Positions 25,547 to 34,327 of a stretch of 64,000 nucleotides of DNA are shown piece by piece. A model generated the notes under the pieces. That model worked only from the letters and a program-made list of their open reading frames with translations. It was not told the origin of the DNA and did not search any database. How positions within the stretch are numbered: the first letter of the stretch is position 1; each line of letters opens with the position of its first letter. This stretch comes from Xanthomonas hortorum (GTDB lineage Bacteria > Pseudomonadota > Gammaproteobacteria > Xanthomonadales > Xanthomonadaceae), in assembly GCF_002940005.1 (NCBI RefSeq), contig NZ_MDEF01000017.1. The stretch is one strand, 5' to 3'. The translations under genes and the position numbers were made by a program.

Positions 25547-26056
25547 TCAGGAGAGCGGCTGCTCGGTCAGCCGCCCGGTATGCGGGGTGTGGATCAGCGG
25601 CGCCAGATCGAAGCCCTGCTCGCGCGCATGCGCCAGATACGCCTGGGTGATGTTCTCGTCCAGTTGTGGGAGGCGTGCCAGCAGCCACAGATACTTGCGG
25701 TCGGGGCCACCGACCAGCGCGGCGGTGTAGTCCGCATCGATGCGCATCACCCAGTAATCGCCTTTGGTGAAGGGAATCCAGCGCAGGCCTTCGGGCAGGA
25801 ACGTGACCTCCAGACGCGCGTTGCTATCGTCGATGGCGCGCGCCTCACCGACTGCTTCTTCCAGCTCGCCTTCGGCAGTCAGGCAGCGGTTTTGCACACG
25901 CACCGTGCCATCGTCCTGCAGCGAATAGTGTGCCGACACATCGGTGCAATCGGCATCCTCGAAGCGGATCGGTAGCCGCGCGATCTCGTACCAGGTGCCC
26001 AGATAACGATTCAGATCAAGCGACGGGACGGTGAGGAGTTCGGGAAGTCGGCTCAT
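25547..26056 (-). CDS. Lipocalin (Blc-like)
   Basis: A 169-residue lipocalin: the first structurally conserved motif is RYLGTWYEIARLP (about 16-28), then an eight-stranded barrel with GDYWVMRID and the family-typical KYLWLLARLPQL. Bacterial Blc is usually an outer-membrane lipoprotein with a Cys at the start, but the ATG at 26056 gives no signal peptide. The longer frame from 26113 also lacks one. It is therefore a cytosolic form unless translation begins elsewhere. It likely binds lysophospholipid or fatty acid. Confidence 0.9.
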   Translation of the reverse strand: MSRLPELLTVPSLDLNRYLGTWYEIARLPIRFEDADCTDVSAHYSLQDDGTVRVQNRCLTAEGELEEAVGEARAIDDSNARLEVTFLPEGLRWIPFTKGDYWVMRIDADYTAALVGGPDRKYLWLLARLPQLDENITQAYLAHAREQGFDLAPLIHTPHTGRLTEQPLS

Positions 26057-26145
26057 GGCGGCCTTTGCGTAGTGGAATGGCAGATGTTGTACGTGCATCG
26101 TCATGAAATGCATGTTGGGATGCTGATGCCGCTGGAGCGCCGCTA

Positions 26146-27666
26146 TTAGGCTGCGCTTACCGTGCCCACCGCGCGATCCAGTTTGCGGTAGCCGATCGCT
26201 TCGGTCAGATGACGCGTTGCAATGACCGCGCTGTCGTCGAGATCGGCGATGGTGCGTGCCACGCGCAGGATGCGATGCATCGAGCGCGCGGATAGCTGCA
26301 GGTGTTCGGTGGCGCGTTCCAGCAACAGCTGATCGTCATTTTGCAGGCGGCAGTGATGATCGGTTTGTGCCTGGTCCAGTTGTGCATTGGGCACGCCGGC
26401 ACGTGCAAGTTGCCGCGCGCGCGCCGCGACCACGCGCGTGCGCACGCTGGCGCTGTCCTCGCCGACATTGCCGTTGCGCAGGGCCTGCGGTGGCAGGCGC
26501 GGGACTTCGACATGCAGATCGATCCGGTCCAGCAGCGGCCCGGAGATCCGGCTGCGATAACGGCCGATGGTGTCGCTGCTGCAACGGCAACGCCCGCTGC
26601 TATCGCCAGCCCACCCGCACGGACAGGGATTCATCGCAGCGACCAGTTGGAATCTTGCCGGGAAATCCACACTGCGCGCGGCGCGCGAGATGGTGACCAG
26701 GCCCGATTCCAGCGGCTCGCGCAGCACTTCCAGCGTTTGGCGTTGCCATTCGGGCAACTCGTCCAGAAACAACACGCCGTTGTGGGCCAGCGAGATCTCG
26801 CCGGGGCGTGGATGTGTGCCGCCGCCAACCAAGGCGACCGCGCTGGCGGTGTGGTGCGGAGCCCGATAGGGGCGTTGCCGCCAGCGCACAAGATCCAGTC
26901 CGCGACCGCTGATGGAGGTAATGGCAGCGGTTTCCAGCGCCTCGGCTTCGCTGGCTTCCGGCAGCAGGCCGGGCAGGCGCGAGGCGAGCAAGGTCTTGCC
27001 GCAGCCAGGGCTACCGACCAGCAATAAATGGTGACCGCCGGCTGCGGCAATTTCCAGTGCGCGGCGGGCATGCGGTTGGCCGCGCACGTCGGCCATGTCG
27101 GGCAGGGCGCGTGCGCCGAGCGCTTGCACCGCCAGTTCGGCGGCGGGCGCCTTCTGGGTGCCATTGAGCGTGGCACAGACTTCCAGCAGCGTGCGCGCGG
27201 TGAAGGCTTCGACGTGGCCGGCGATGGCGGCCTCGGCACCGTTGGCCAGCGGCACGATCAGGCGGCGGCCGGCCTGCGCGGCTGCCAGCGCGGCGGGCAG
27301 TACGCCATCGACACCGCGCAACTCGCCGGTCAGGGCGAGCTCGCCGAGAAATTCGTACTCGGCCAAGGCCTGGCGGTCGATCTGCCCGCTGGCGGCCAGG
27401 ATGCCGAGCGCGATCGGCAGGTCGAAGCGGCCGCCCTCCTTGGGTAAATCGGCCGGCGCCAGGTTGATGGTGATGCGCCGCGCGGGGAATTCGAATTGTG
27501 CGCACAGCAGCGCCGCACGCACGCGTTCGCGCGATTCGCGCACCGCGGCCTCGGGCAGGCCCACGATCTGGGTGGAGGGAAGACCGCCGGAGAGATGCAC
27601 TTCCACCCGAACTTCAGGCGCGTGCACCCCCACGCGGGCACGGCTGTGCACCAGCGCCAGACTCAT
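26146..27666 (-). CDS. Mg-chelatase-like AAA+ ATPase ComM (YifB)
   Basis: A 506-residue hexameric helicase that promotes branch migration during natural transformation. The N-terminal lobe (1-190) carries the SGGLPSTQIVGLPEAAVRES segment, and the AAA+ core (about 200-400) has Walker A GSPGCGKTLLA and Walker B GVLFLDELPEW. The MNPCPCGWAGDSSGRCRCS Cys-rich insertion is family-typical. The C-terminal helical lid holds SARSMHRILRVARTIADL. The ATG at 27666 matches the family length (~505). It lies 16 bp downstream of ubiK on the same strand. Confidence 0.95.
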   Translation of the reverse strand: MSLALVHSRARVGVHAPEVRVEVHLSGGLPSTQIVGLPEAAVRESRERVRAALLCAQFEFPARRITINLAPADLPKEGGRFDLPIALGILAASGQIDRQALAEYEFLGELALTGELRGVDGVLPAALAAAQAGRRLIVPLANGAEAAIAGHVEAFTARTLLEVCATLNGTQKAPAAELAVQALGARALPDMADVRGQPHARRALEIAAAGGHHLLLVGSPGCGKTLLASRLPGLLPEASEAEALETAAITSISGRGLDLVRWRQRPYRAPHHTASAVALVGGGTHPRPGEISLAHNGVLFLDELPEWQRQTLEVLREPLESGLVTISRAARSVDFPARFQLVAAMNPCPCGWAGDSSGRCRCSSDTIGRYRSRISGPLLDRIDLHVEVPRLPPQALRNGNVGEDSASVRTRVVAARARQLARAGVPNAQLDQAQTDHHCRLQNDDQLLLERATEHLQLSARSMHRILRVARTIADLDDSAVIATRHLTEAIGYRKLDRAVGTVSAA

Positions 27667-27682
27667 GGTGGAGGGCCTTAGG

Positions 27683-27949
27683 TCAGGGGGTGGCAGGTGG
27701 CGCGGCGGGCGCGCGTGCTTCCAGTGCGGCGACGGCCTGTTCCAGGGCATCGAGTTTTTCGCGGGTGCGCAGCAACACCGCACGCTGCACGTCGAACTCT
27801 TCGCGGGTGACCAGGTCCAGCTTGCCCAGGCCGGCCTGCAGTGCGCCCTTGAAGGTGCTCTGCAGTTCTTCGCGCGATTGGCGCAGGCCCGGCGGCACCA
27901 GGTCGCTGAGGCGGCGGGCAAGGTCGTCGAGCTGGTTGAAATCGATCAT
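27683..27949 (-). CDS. Ubiquinone biosynthesis accessory factor UbiK (BMFP)
   Basis: An 88-residue protein starting MIDFNQLDDLARRLSDLVPPG, with a helical N-terminal half that begins like YqiC/UbiK and a coiled-coil C-terminal part (LLRTREKLDALEQAVAALEAR). UbiK assists the soluble ubiquinone hydroxylase complex. The ATG at 27949 gives the right family length. It probably shares a transcript with comM. Confidence 0.9.
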   Translation of the reverse strand: MIDFNQLDDLARRLSDLVPPGLRQSREELQSTFKGALQAGLGKLDLVTREEFDVQRAVLLRTREKLDALEQAVAALEARAPAAPPATP

Positions 27950-28138
27950 GGGTGTTCTCCGCAGGTCCGTAGGAAGCCTAGTGCAGGCCGGAACACGCGG
28001 GACATCGGCAAGGCAGTCGGCAGGCGGTAAGGATAGTCCCATTCGGCTGTCGGTCGCGGTGAGGGCGATGCACATGAGATGAGTGTTGCGGCCGTCCACG
28101 GTATGCTGCGCGACCGTCATGCCCTGGGATCTGCACCG

Positions 28139-28477
28139 ATGAAAATGATCATGGCCATCGTCAAACCGTTCAAGCTCGACGATGTGCGCGAAGCGCTCGC
28201 CGGCTGCGGGGTGGCGGGCATCACGGTGACCGAGGTCAAGGGCTTCGGGCGCCAGAAAGGCCACACCGAGCTGTATCGCGGCGCCGAGTATGTGGTCGAT
28301 TTCCTGCCCAAGGTGAAGATCGAAGTGGCGGTGACCTACGACCAGGCCGAGCGTGTGGTCGAGGCGATCGTCGCGGCGGCCGGCACCGGCAAGATCGGCG
28401 ACGGCAAGGTGTTCGTCTACGACCTCGGCACCGTGGTGCGCATCCGTACCGGCGAGCTGGATAGCGACGCGTTGTAA
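28139..28477 (+). CDS. Nitrogen regulatory protein P-II (GlnB/GlnK)
   Basis: A 112-residue trimeric signal protein, the exact family length, starting MKMIMAIVKPFKLDDVREAL. The T-loop residues 37-55 hold the uridylylation site Tyr51 (RGAEYVVDF), and the B and C loops GTGKIGDGKVF and RIRTGE are intact. It senses 2-oxoglutarate and ATP/ADP and signals to GlnD, glutamine synthetase adenylyltransferase and NtrB. No amtB is adjacent in this window, so glnB is more likely than glnK. The start codon is the ATG at 28139; a longer frame upstream adds unrelated residues. Confidence 0.95.
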   Translation: MKMIMAIVKPFKLDDVREALAGCGVAGITVTEVKGFGRQKGHTELYRGAEYVVDFLPKVKIEVAVTYDQAERVVEAIVAAAGTGKIGDGKVFVYDLGTVVRIRTGELDSDAL

Positions 28478-28716
28478 GGCGTCAGCGGAAGCGACTTCGG
28501 TCGATGCTGTGCCGGCATTGCTCAGGTAACTGACCGATGACAGAAAAACAGCGCCACGGGGCCGGGTCTGCACCGTCGGTCACTGCCCTCGTAGGCGGCA
28601 TCCAGCTGCCGACAACCAATGCGTTTATGAAATTGGCAGCCGGGCCCACCTTCGGTGGAGCAGCCTGGCCGCATGGCCCAACTATCGCCAACGCGCGCCG
28701 CGCTACGTGGCCGGCT

Positions 28717-28733
28717 CATACCATTTCAATACC
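28717..28733. promoter_or_regulatory. ATACC direct-repeat motif, copy 1
   Basis: CATACC ATTTC AATACC: two six-base half-sites 11 bp apart (one helical turn). Identical to copy 2 except for one base. Confidence 0.4.
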
Positions 28734-28874
28734 GCAGATCGGCCCCGACACCAGAGGCCAGCAACGGTACCGGCCGCCTGCCCGTAACCCAGCTGCGAAT
28801 TTTCTAAAGAGACCTAGAACGTCCTGATACGGCCCCTGCTTGTCGCCGCGCGATGACTTGCCTACTCTAGGGCT

Positions 28875-28891
28875 AATACCATTTCAATACC
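28875..28891. promoter_or_regulatory. ATACC direct-repeat motif, copy 2
   Basis: AATACC ATTTC AATACC ending 10 bases before the GH84 start codon, with GGAG following directly. A regulator bound here would cover the ribosome-binding site or the transcript start. Binding is inference. Confidence 0.4.
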
Positions 28892-28901
28892 GGAGTTCGG
28901 A

Positions 28902-30875
28902 ATGAAGCGACGTGATGGCAAGTCGGGCTTGCGCCTGCTTCCGGTCCTGGTGGCGCTAAGCCTGACGGCCCCCGCGCTGGCGCAGCCGGTCACACAGCCG
29001 GCGATCTTTCCGACCCCGATGTCGATCGCGCTGGAGGGTGGCACCGTCACGCTCGGTCGGTCGGTCGTGCTGGTGGTGGCGCCGGGTGCGGACCCGGCGT
29101 CGGTCGCGCTGGTGCGCCGTATCCTGGGCACCGCTGGCGTGACCAAGATCTCCACCGCATCGCGTCTGCCTGCCACGCTCGACCGCCCGCATATCGTGCT
29201 CGGCACCGGCGAGGCGGCGGTGGTGCGCGATGCCCTGACGCGCAGCAAGGCGGCGCAGGACACCCACAAGGAGGGCTATACGCTCGCCAGCGTCGCGCTC
29301 GGCAACGGCAGCCTGATCACGCTGGCCGGTCACGACAACGATGGCCTGTTCCATGCGGCGCAGACGCTGCGTCAGCTGGTCGAGCGCCCCGCCATCCCGA
29401 CGCTGGTGATCCAGGATTATCCGGCGATGCCGATCCGCGGCACCATCGAAGGGTTCTACGGTGCACCGTGGTCGATGGCCGATCGCACCAAACATCTGGA
29501 GTTTCTCGCCCGCACCAAGGCCAACACCTTCATCTACAGCCCGAAGGACGACCCGTACGCGCGCGACCGCTGGCGCGAGGCGTATCCGGCCGCGACGTTA
29601 AAGGCGCTGGGCAAGTTGGCGGCCACCGCCAAGCGCAATCACGTCGATTTCGTCTATGCGATCTCGCCGGGGCCGACGGTGTGCTTCTCCGATCCGGCCG
29701 ATGCCAAGGCGCTGCTGCGCAAGTTCGATGCCTTCCGCGCGCTGGGCGTGCGCAGCTTCTATGTGGCGCTGGACGATATCGAATACACCAAATGGAACTG
29801 CGAGCGCGACAAGACCACCTTCGGCGATTCGGGTGCGCAAGCGGCCGGCATCGCGCAGTCGCATCTGCTCAATCTGGTGCAGGCCGATCTGATCGCCCGC
29901 CACGATGCATCGTCGGAATTGATCATGGTGCCGACCGAGTATTTCGACGCCAAGGAAAGCCCGTACAAGGAAGCGCTGCGCAAGCACCTGGACCCGAAAG
30001 TCGTGGTGCAGTGGACCGGTACCGACGTGGTGCCGCCGGCCATTTCCATCCCCGATGCACGCGCGGCCACCAAGGCGTTCGGCCGCAAGACGCTGCTGTG
30101 GGACAACTACCCGGTCAACGATTTCGAAACCTCGGCCGGGCGTTTGCTGATGGCGCCGTACACGCGACGCGAGGCGGGCTTGTCGGCGGAATTGTCCGGC
30201 ATCGTCTCCAATCCGATGAATCAGGAAGTGCCCAGCCGCGTCGCGGTGATGGGGCTGACCGCGTTCGCGTGGAACGACAAGGATTACGACGCGCAGCGCA
30301 CCTGGCATGCGGCAGCGCGCGATCTGGCCGGCGGCGATGCACGGGTGACTGCCGCGCTACTCACCTTCTTCGATACCCAGCATCTGGCACCGACCTTCGG
30401 CAGCCAGCCGTGGCAGGAACAAGCGCCGGGCCTGAAGGCCGTGCTCGACCATGTGCGCGAGACGATCGCGCTGGGCGATGCGGCAGCGCGCAGCCAGGCC
30501 ATCGCCGAGCTGGCGCGCACGGCGGACGAGATTGCTGCCGCGCCGCAGATCATTCGCGAAGGCGTGGCCGACAAGGGCTTTGCCGAACAAGCGCGCCCCT
30601 GGCTGGAGGCGATGCAAGGCTGGGGCCGCGCGCTGCAGCAAACTGCGGCCGGGCTGGATGCCGCCAATCGCGGTGATGCGCAGGCGACAGTTGCGTTTGC
30701 CGATGCCAAGCAGAGTGCCGCCGAAGCCGCAGCGATCCCCTCGATTCCCGGCGCCACGCGTTTCGGTGGCCCGGTCAAGATCGCCGATGGCGTGCTTGAC
30801 CGCTTCGTCGCCGACGCGCCGCGCCTGATCGCCTACCGCGCGCAGTCGGCAGCCGAAGCGGCAAACGCGCAGTGA
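28902..30875 (+). CDS. Secreted beta-N-acetylglucosaminidase, GH84
   Basis: A 657-residue enzyme with a signal peptide (about 1-27, ending APALAQ). Residues 30-165 form the alpha/beta N-terminal domain of the hexosaminidase type. The GH84 barrel (about 168-470) has the hallmark RGTIEGFYGAPWS and the catalytic aspartate pair Asp291-Asp292 in YVALDDIEYT. The C-terminal part is helical. GH84 enzymes (NagJ, O-GlcNAcases) remove beta-linked GlcNAc from glycoproteins, chito-oligomers or hyaluronan. In a plant-associated bacterium the likely targets are host N-glycans or GlcNAc oligomers. GGAG lies seven bases before the ATG. Confidence 0.93.
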   Translation: MKRRDGKSGLRLLPVLVALSLTAPALAQPVTQPAIFPTPMSIALEGGTVTLGRSVVLVVAPGADPASVALVRRILGTAGVTKISTASRLPATLDRPHIVLGTGEAAVVRDALTRSKAAQDTHKEGYTLASVALGNGSLITLAGHDNDGLFHAAQTLRQLVERPAIPTLVIQDYPAMPIRGTIEGFYGAPWSMADRTKHLEFLARTKANTFIYSPKDDPYARDRWREAYPAATLKALGKLAATAKRNHVDFVYAISPGPTVCFSDPADAKALLRKFDAFRALGVRSFYVALDDIEYTKWNCERDKTTFGDSGAQAAGIAQSHLLNLVQADLIARHDASSELIMVPTEYFDAKESPYKEALRKHLDPKVVVQWTGTDVVPPAISIPDARAATKAFGRKTLLWDNYPVNDFETSAGRLLMAPYTRREAGLSAELSGIVSNPMNQEVPSRVAVMGLTAFAWNDKDYDAQRTWHAAARDLAGGDARVTAALLTFFDTQHLAPTFGSQPWQEQAPGLKAVLDHVRETIALGDAAARSQAIAELARTADEIAAAPQIIREGVADKGFAEQARPWLEAMQGWGRALQQTAAGLDAANRGDAQATVAFADAKQSAAEAAAIPSIPGATRFGGPVKIADGVLDRFVADAPRLIAYRAQSAAEAANAQ

Positions 30876-31216
30876 CGAACTGGGGCGGCGACCGGACGAC
30901 GGCCTAGCCACTAGACAGGCGTCGCCGGTGCGCGGCATCGACGCGTACCCCTGTCCACTGTGGTTCCCCCCGCGCCGTTGCACACCACCTGGCGATTGCT
31001 CGCCAGGTGGATAGGCGCACCTTTGGTGTGTCATCGGGATGGTCAGGCGTGCAGCCCGGTGGGCGTGGCCCGCGTCGCCGGATCAGCATGCGGCACGCAG
31101 ATCGAGATGCGTTGTGCCCCTGCGCTGGAGCTGGATGCATGGCGCGATTGCGCGTCACCGCCCAGACGCCGGGCCCCCTCGCGCCGCCTGGCCGGCAGGT
31201 GACGGCAACTTGCCGG
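30876..31216. other. Intergenic region between convergent genes, with one strong hairpin
   Basis: 340 bases between the GH84 gene and the leftward kinase gene. The only notable structure is a perfect 11-bp hairpin at 30985-31010. No coding frame is convincing. Confidence 0.55.
30985..31010. terminator. Perfect hairpin, possible terminator
   Basis: CCACCTGGCGA, loop TTGC, TCGCCAGGTGG. A perfect 11-bp stem but with no T-run on either side, so if it stops transcription it may be for either convergent gene with help from Rho. Confidence 0.4.
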
Positions 31217-31900
31217 TCAGCGGGTTTCGTTCGGCGCTACCGGCTGCGCATCGCGCTTCAGGTGCCGATACAGCCGCTTCCAGCTGCCGCGGATGGTGCG
31301 TACCCAGCGCGGCTCGGCGCTGCGTGCGGCCTCGTCGGCGGTCGGCGCGATACCGGCCAGGCGCTGGCGCATCTTCTGGAAATTGGCCAAGTCACTGCGC
31401 TGCAGTTGACGCGCCAGCGTGCCGCGTCGCAACCAGCGCGGGAAGCGCCAGGCCGAGGTGAAATCGATCAGCACCGGCACGCCGGCACTGATCACCACAT
31501 TGGTGCCGTGCAGATCGTTGTGGGTGATGCCGACTGCGTGCAGACGGCGCAGCGCCTGCTGCAGCTGCTGGAACACCTCCTGGCCGACCACCGCGCTGGC
31601 GCTTAGGGTGTCGCCCGGAATGAATTCCATGCCCAGTGCCAGCCCGCCCAGCGTGCCGAGCAGGGCCGGCGCATGCCGCCAGCCGTGCAGGCGGGCCAGC
31701 ATCTTGGACTCGTGCCGCACCATCAGCCGCGCGATCGGCGCCAGCAGCGTACGGCGGTAGCGGCTGTAGTCCTTGACCACCGCCAGTTGCCCATCCAGAT
31801 GCGTGCGATAGACGTTGGGCTCGAGCAGCCGGGTGCCCTGCTTGAGCAGCACGGGCGTGACGATTTGCAGGCTGGAGGTGTCCAGCGGCTGGTAATGCAT
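31217..31900 (-). CDS. Kdo-kinase/InaA-type lipopolysaccharide kinase-like protein
   Basis: A 227-residue protein-kinase-fold enzyme of the InaA/WaaP/KdkA group. Visible features are Lys43 in VVKDY (ATP lysine), the HNDLHGTNVV catalytic loop with Asp129, and DFTSAW in place of DFG (Asp146). The family phosphorylates sugars of the LPS inner core (Kdo or heptose) on the cytoplasmic side. Xanthomonas inner core Kdo is phosphorylated, which fits, but the exact acceptor is inference. RIO-type protein kinase is the alternative reading. No other LPS gene is adjacent. Confidence 0.8.
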   Translation of the reverse strand: MHYQPLDTSSLQIVTPVLLKQGTRLLEPNVYRTHLDGQLAVVKDYSRYRRTLLAPIARLMVRHESKMLARLHGWRHAPALLGTLGGLALGMEFIPGDTLSASAVVGQEVFQQLQQALRRLHAVGITHNDLHGTNVVISAGVPVLIDFTSAWRFPRWLRRGTLARQLQRSDLANFQKMRQRLAGIAPTADEAARSAEPRWVRTIRGSWKRLYRHLKRDAQPVAPNETR

Positions 31901-32460
31901 GGCAAGTCTCCGGACCTTGGCGGCGCGGAGGAATCACGCGTCTGGCAGGTTCACGATGATCGCGGGGGATCGGTCCGGTGAATTTTAGAACTTGTGAGTA
32001 TTGAAATTACATTTGTTAAAAAAATGAAATGTTCCGGGAGCGGAACGGCCTAACGAATCAATAGGTTGCCGAGTCGGCTGTGTATAGTTTTCGGTACGCA
32101 CGCGCGGCGCGCCGCCTGCAGGAAGCGAGCGTGGAGCGCAAGGCAAGCCCTACCCATCGGCAGGAGCGCTCATCAGGCGGCTGGCCGCGCGAAATGCGCG
32201 CTGACAGGCAGCGATCACAGCCCTTCTTGACAGCTGATGAGACTCGATTCACTGTGCCGGCTGCGGTCAGGGGGCTGCATCACGCGTCAGTACCGGCACG
32301 TCCACACAGACGATGCCTGAAGCCGAGTACGCGCACGATCCTGTGATGCTGGGGAAGCCCCCGAATTGGACAGCAACTGCGCCACTTCCGGACGCCGCCA
32401 GGTCATGCCTGCGTGCGCATGGATGCGGGGACGATGGAGTACGACTCATTGGGGAATGCG
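31901..32460. other. Intergenic region with an AT-rich patch
   Basis: 560 bases between divergent genes. Positions about 31980-32037 are distinctly AT-rich (TTGTTAAAAAAATGAAATG) and may hold the leftward kinase promoter. Short frames further right lack support. Confidence 0.5.
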
Positions 32461-33267
32461 ATGAAAAGGACCGCAACATGGCTGTTGGCCTGCACGGCGC
32501 TGGGCTGCGTTTCCGACGCGGCCGTGCAGTCGTTGTCGCGTGGCTGGGACAATTATCGGCAACAGCAAAAGCAGCAGACTGGCACCCAGGGGGCCACCGC
32601 ACCGGCGCCACCGTCCGGCCCGTCGCAAGACGGTACCGCCGCAGGACAGACGGCAGTGCAAGACAGCGCAGCCGGCGAGACCGGCGGCTTCACCACGGTG
32701 ACGGCGCAGACGCCCGCAGCGGCGGCACCGCCCGCACCGGTGCCTGCCTACGTTGCGCCTGCGCCGCGCGAACAAGAACAGCGCCTCAAGAGCGGCATGT
32801 TCTTGGGCGCGCAGGGCGGCCAAGCCAAGGTGTTCGAGCGCAACAAGCAGGACATGGCGGGCTTCAACGTCGGTTACCGCTGGCGGGCTGGTCCGGTCAC
32901 GCTGGTCGGCATTGAAGTGGCCACCGGAAAGGTCGACGGTTCGAAGGATGCGGATGGCTTTGTCGTCATTCCGACAGTGGACTTCGGCAGCATCGGTGGA
33001 ACGGCGCGCTTCAACTTCGGCGACACCCCTGTGTTCGCTCTGGTACGCATGGGCTATTGGGGAGGCGAGGCAAAAGGCGAGGACTACACCGAGCGTGTCT
33101 ACGGCGCATATCTGGGTGCGGGCCTCGGTGTGGATATCGGCAAGCATTTCAGTCTGAGCGCGCTCTACACGAACTACCTGTACGCCGACGAGTACTACGA
33201 TGACTACGAAGACATCACCATCAATCGTGCCGAAGTGCTGAGCTTCGGTGCCGAAGTCCGCTTTTGA
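32461..33267 (+). CDS. Outer-membrane beta-barrel protein
   Basis: A 268-residue protein with a short signal segment (MKRTATWLLACTALGCVSDA). A Pro/Ala/Gln-rich linker (about 38-105) leads to a barrel of about 150 residues with alternating aromatic strands (GMFLGAQGG, GFNVGYRW, VFALVRMGYWG, YGAYLGAGLGV) and a terminal EVRF ending in Phe, the usual outer-membrane assembly signal. The LGC at 14-16 could be a lipobox. It resembles small eight-stranded porin-like barrels (OmpA-like). An in-frame ATG at 32413 is upstream but gives no signal peptide. Confidence 0.82.
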   Translation: MKRTATWLLACTALGCVSDAAVQSLSRGWDNYRQQQKQQTGTQGATAPAPPSGPSQDGTAAGQTAVQDSAAGETGGFTTVTAQTPAAAAPPAPVPAYVAPAPREQEQRLKSGMFLGAQGGQAKVFERNKQDMAGFNVGYRWRAGPVTLVGIEVATGKVDGSKDADGFVVIPTVDFGSIGGTARFNFGDTPVFALVRMGYWGGEAKGEDYTERVYGAYLGAGLGVDIGKHFSLSALYTNYLYADEYYDDYEDITINRAEVLSFGAEVRF

Positions 33268-33464
33268 GCCGGCGATAGAAAAACAGCGTTGTGCACACAG
33301 CAAGGCGGATGGCGACATCCGCCTTGTTGCCGTTGGGCTATATGAAGCGCTCGGTGATCCGGTACTGCGCACGCTTCGTCGGAGCTCTGATCGGCACCAC
33401 GAAGGCACGGATGTGGTGTCATACAAGACAACGCTGCGGCGCAAGCAATCACGACGAGGAAGGT

Positions 33465-34076
33465 ATGGAGGTCTTTACGCAATTCCTGACCGACGAGCAG
33501 GACCCGGTGGCCGTGGGCAAGATCCTGCCCAAGGTGAACGAGTTGCTGACCCGCGACGAGCAGGTCGAGTACATCGCGGTGCAAAAGAAGATGGTGATGA
33601 ACTTGTCGCCGGCCGCGGTGGTGCTGACCAATCGCAGATTCATCGTTGTGCACCCCACGCTGTTCGGGATGACGTTTCGCGATGTCCCCTGGCGCGAGGT
33701 GCTCGACGTGCATATGAGCGAGCAGATGCTGGGCGCGACGATCATGTGCCGCACCACGCAGGGCGGCTACCTGTCCATCGACAGCCTGCCCAAGAAACAG
33801 GCGCGGCGGGTCTACGCCTATGCCCAGCAGGTGGAAGAATCGGCCCACGAAAAACGCCAGCAGCTGGAGTTCGACAAGTTGCGTGCGTCGGCCGGCGGTG
33901 TGGTGGTGCATGCGCCTGCAGCGCAGGGCGTGGCGCCTTCAGTGCCAGCGACTGCGGTGGCCGGCGCGGATGATCCGATGCAGGTGCTGAGCAAGCTCAA
34001 GCAGTTGCTGGATGCCGGGTTGGTGACTCAGGAAGAGTTCGACGCCAAGAAGGCTGAAGTGCTGGCACGGCTGTAG
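33465..34076 (+). CDS. PH-domain protein with C-terminal SHOCT motif
   Basis: A 203-residue cytosolic protein. Residues about 25-115 form a bacterial PH domain (VVLTNRRFIVVHPTLFGMTFRDVPWREVLDVHM). An Ala/Val-rich linker (140-165) leads to a C-terminal SHOCT helix pair (DPMQVLSKLKQLLDAGLVTQEEFDAKKAEVLARL). GAGGAAGG precedes the ATG at 33465. The combination is common in bacteria, and SHOCT motifs mediate oligomerisation. Specific role unknown. Confidence 0.85.
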   Translation: MEVFTQFLTDEQDPVAVGKILPKVNELLTRDEQVEYIAVQKKMVMNLSPAAVVLTNRRFIVVHPTLFGMTFRDVPWREVLDVHMSEQMLGATIMCRTTQGGYLSIDSLPKKQARRVYAYAQQVEESAHEKRQQLEFDKLRASAGGVVVHAPAAQGVAPSVPATAVAGADDPMQVLSKLKQLLDAGLVTQEEFDAKKAEVLARL

Positions 34077-34284
34077 GGCTGGCAAACGAAGAACGGGGCT
34101 GGCGGCACTGCGTGCACAAGCCTCAGGTAGATGCGTGCCGCAGCAGGGGAGCGTAGTACACACGTGACCCCTGCCATGCTGCGCGATGCTCTAAGCATCG
34201 CCAGCATTCGCCTGTAATTAGCGCTGTCGTCGACGCCCCAATCTGCAGGACCAGCGCACGCGAACGATGCGCCGGTTCTTTTCA

Positions 34285-34320
34285 ATCGGGCCGGCGCGCA
34301 GCAAGCGGCGCCGGCCCGAT
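34285..34320. terminator. Strong hairpin downstream of speE
   Basis: ATCGGGCCGGCGC (34285-34297) pairs with GCGCCGGCCCGAT (34308-34320) in a perfect 13-bp stem, 8 bases beyond the speE stop. No clear T-run follows on the leftward strand, so the terminator call is tentative. Confidence 0.55.
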
Positions 34321-34327
34321 GACATGC

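Larger units (their letters stand above)
28478..28901. other. Intergenic region upstream of the hexosaminidase
   Basis: 424 bases with no credible gene. It contains two copies of an ATACC-ATTTC-AATACC motif, at 28717-28733 and 28875-28891, the second just before the ribosome-binding site of the GH84 gene. Confidence 0.6.
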
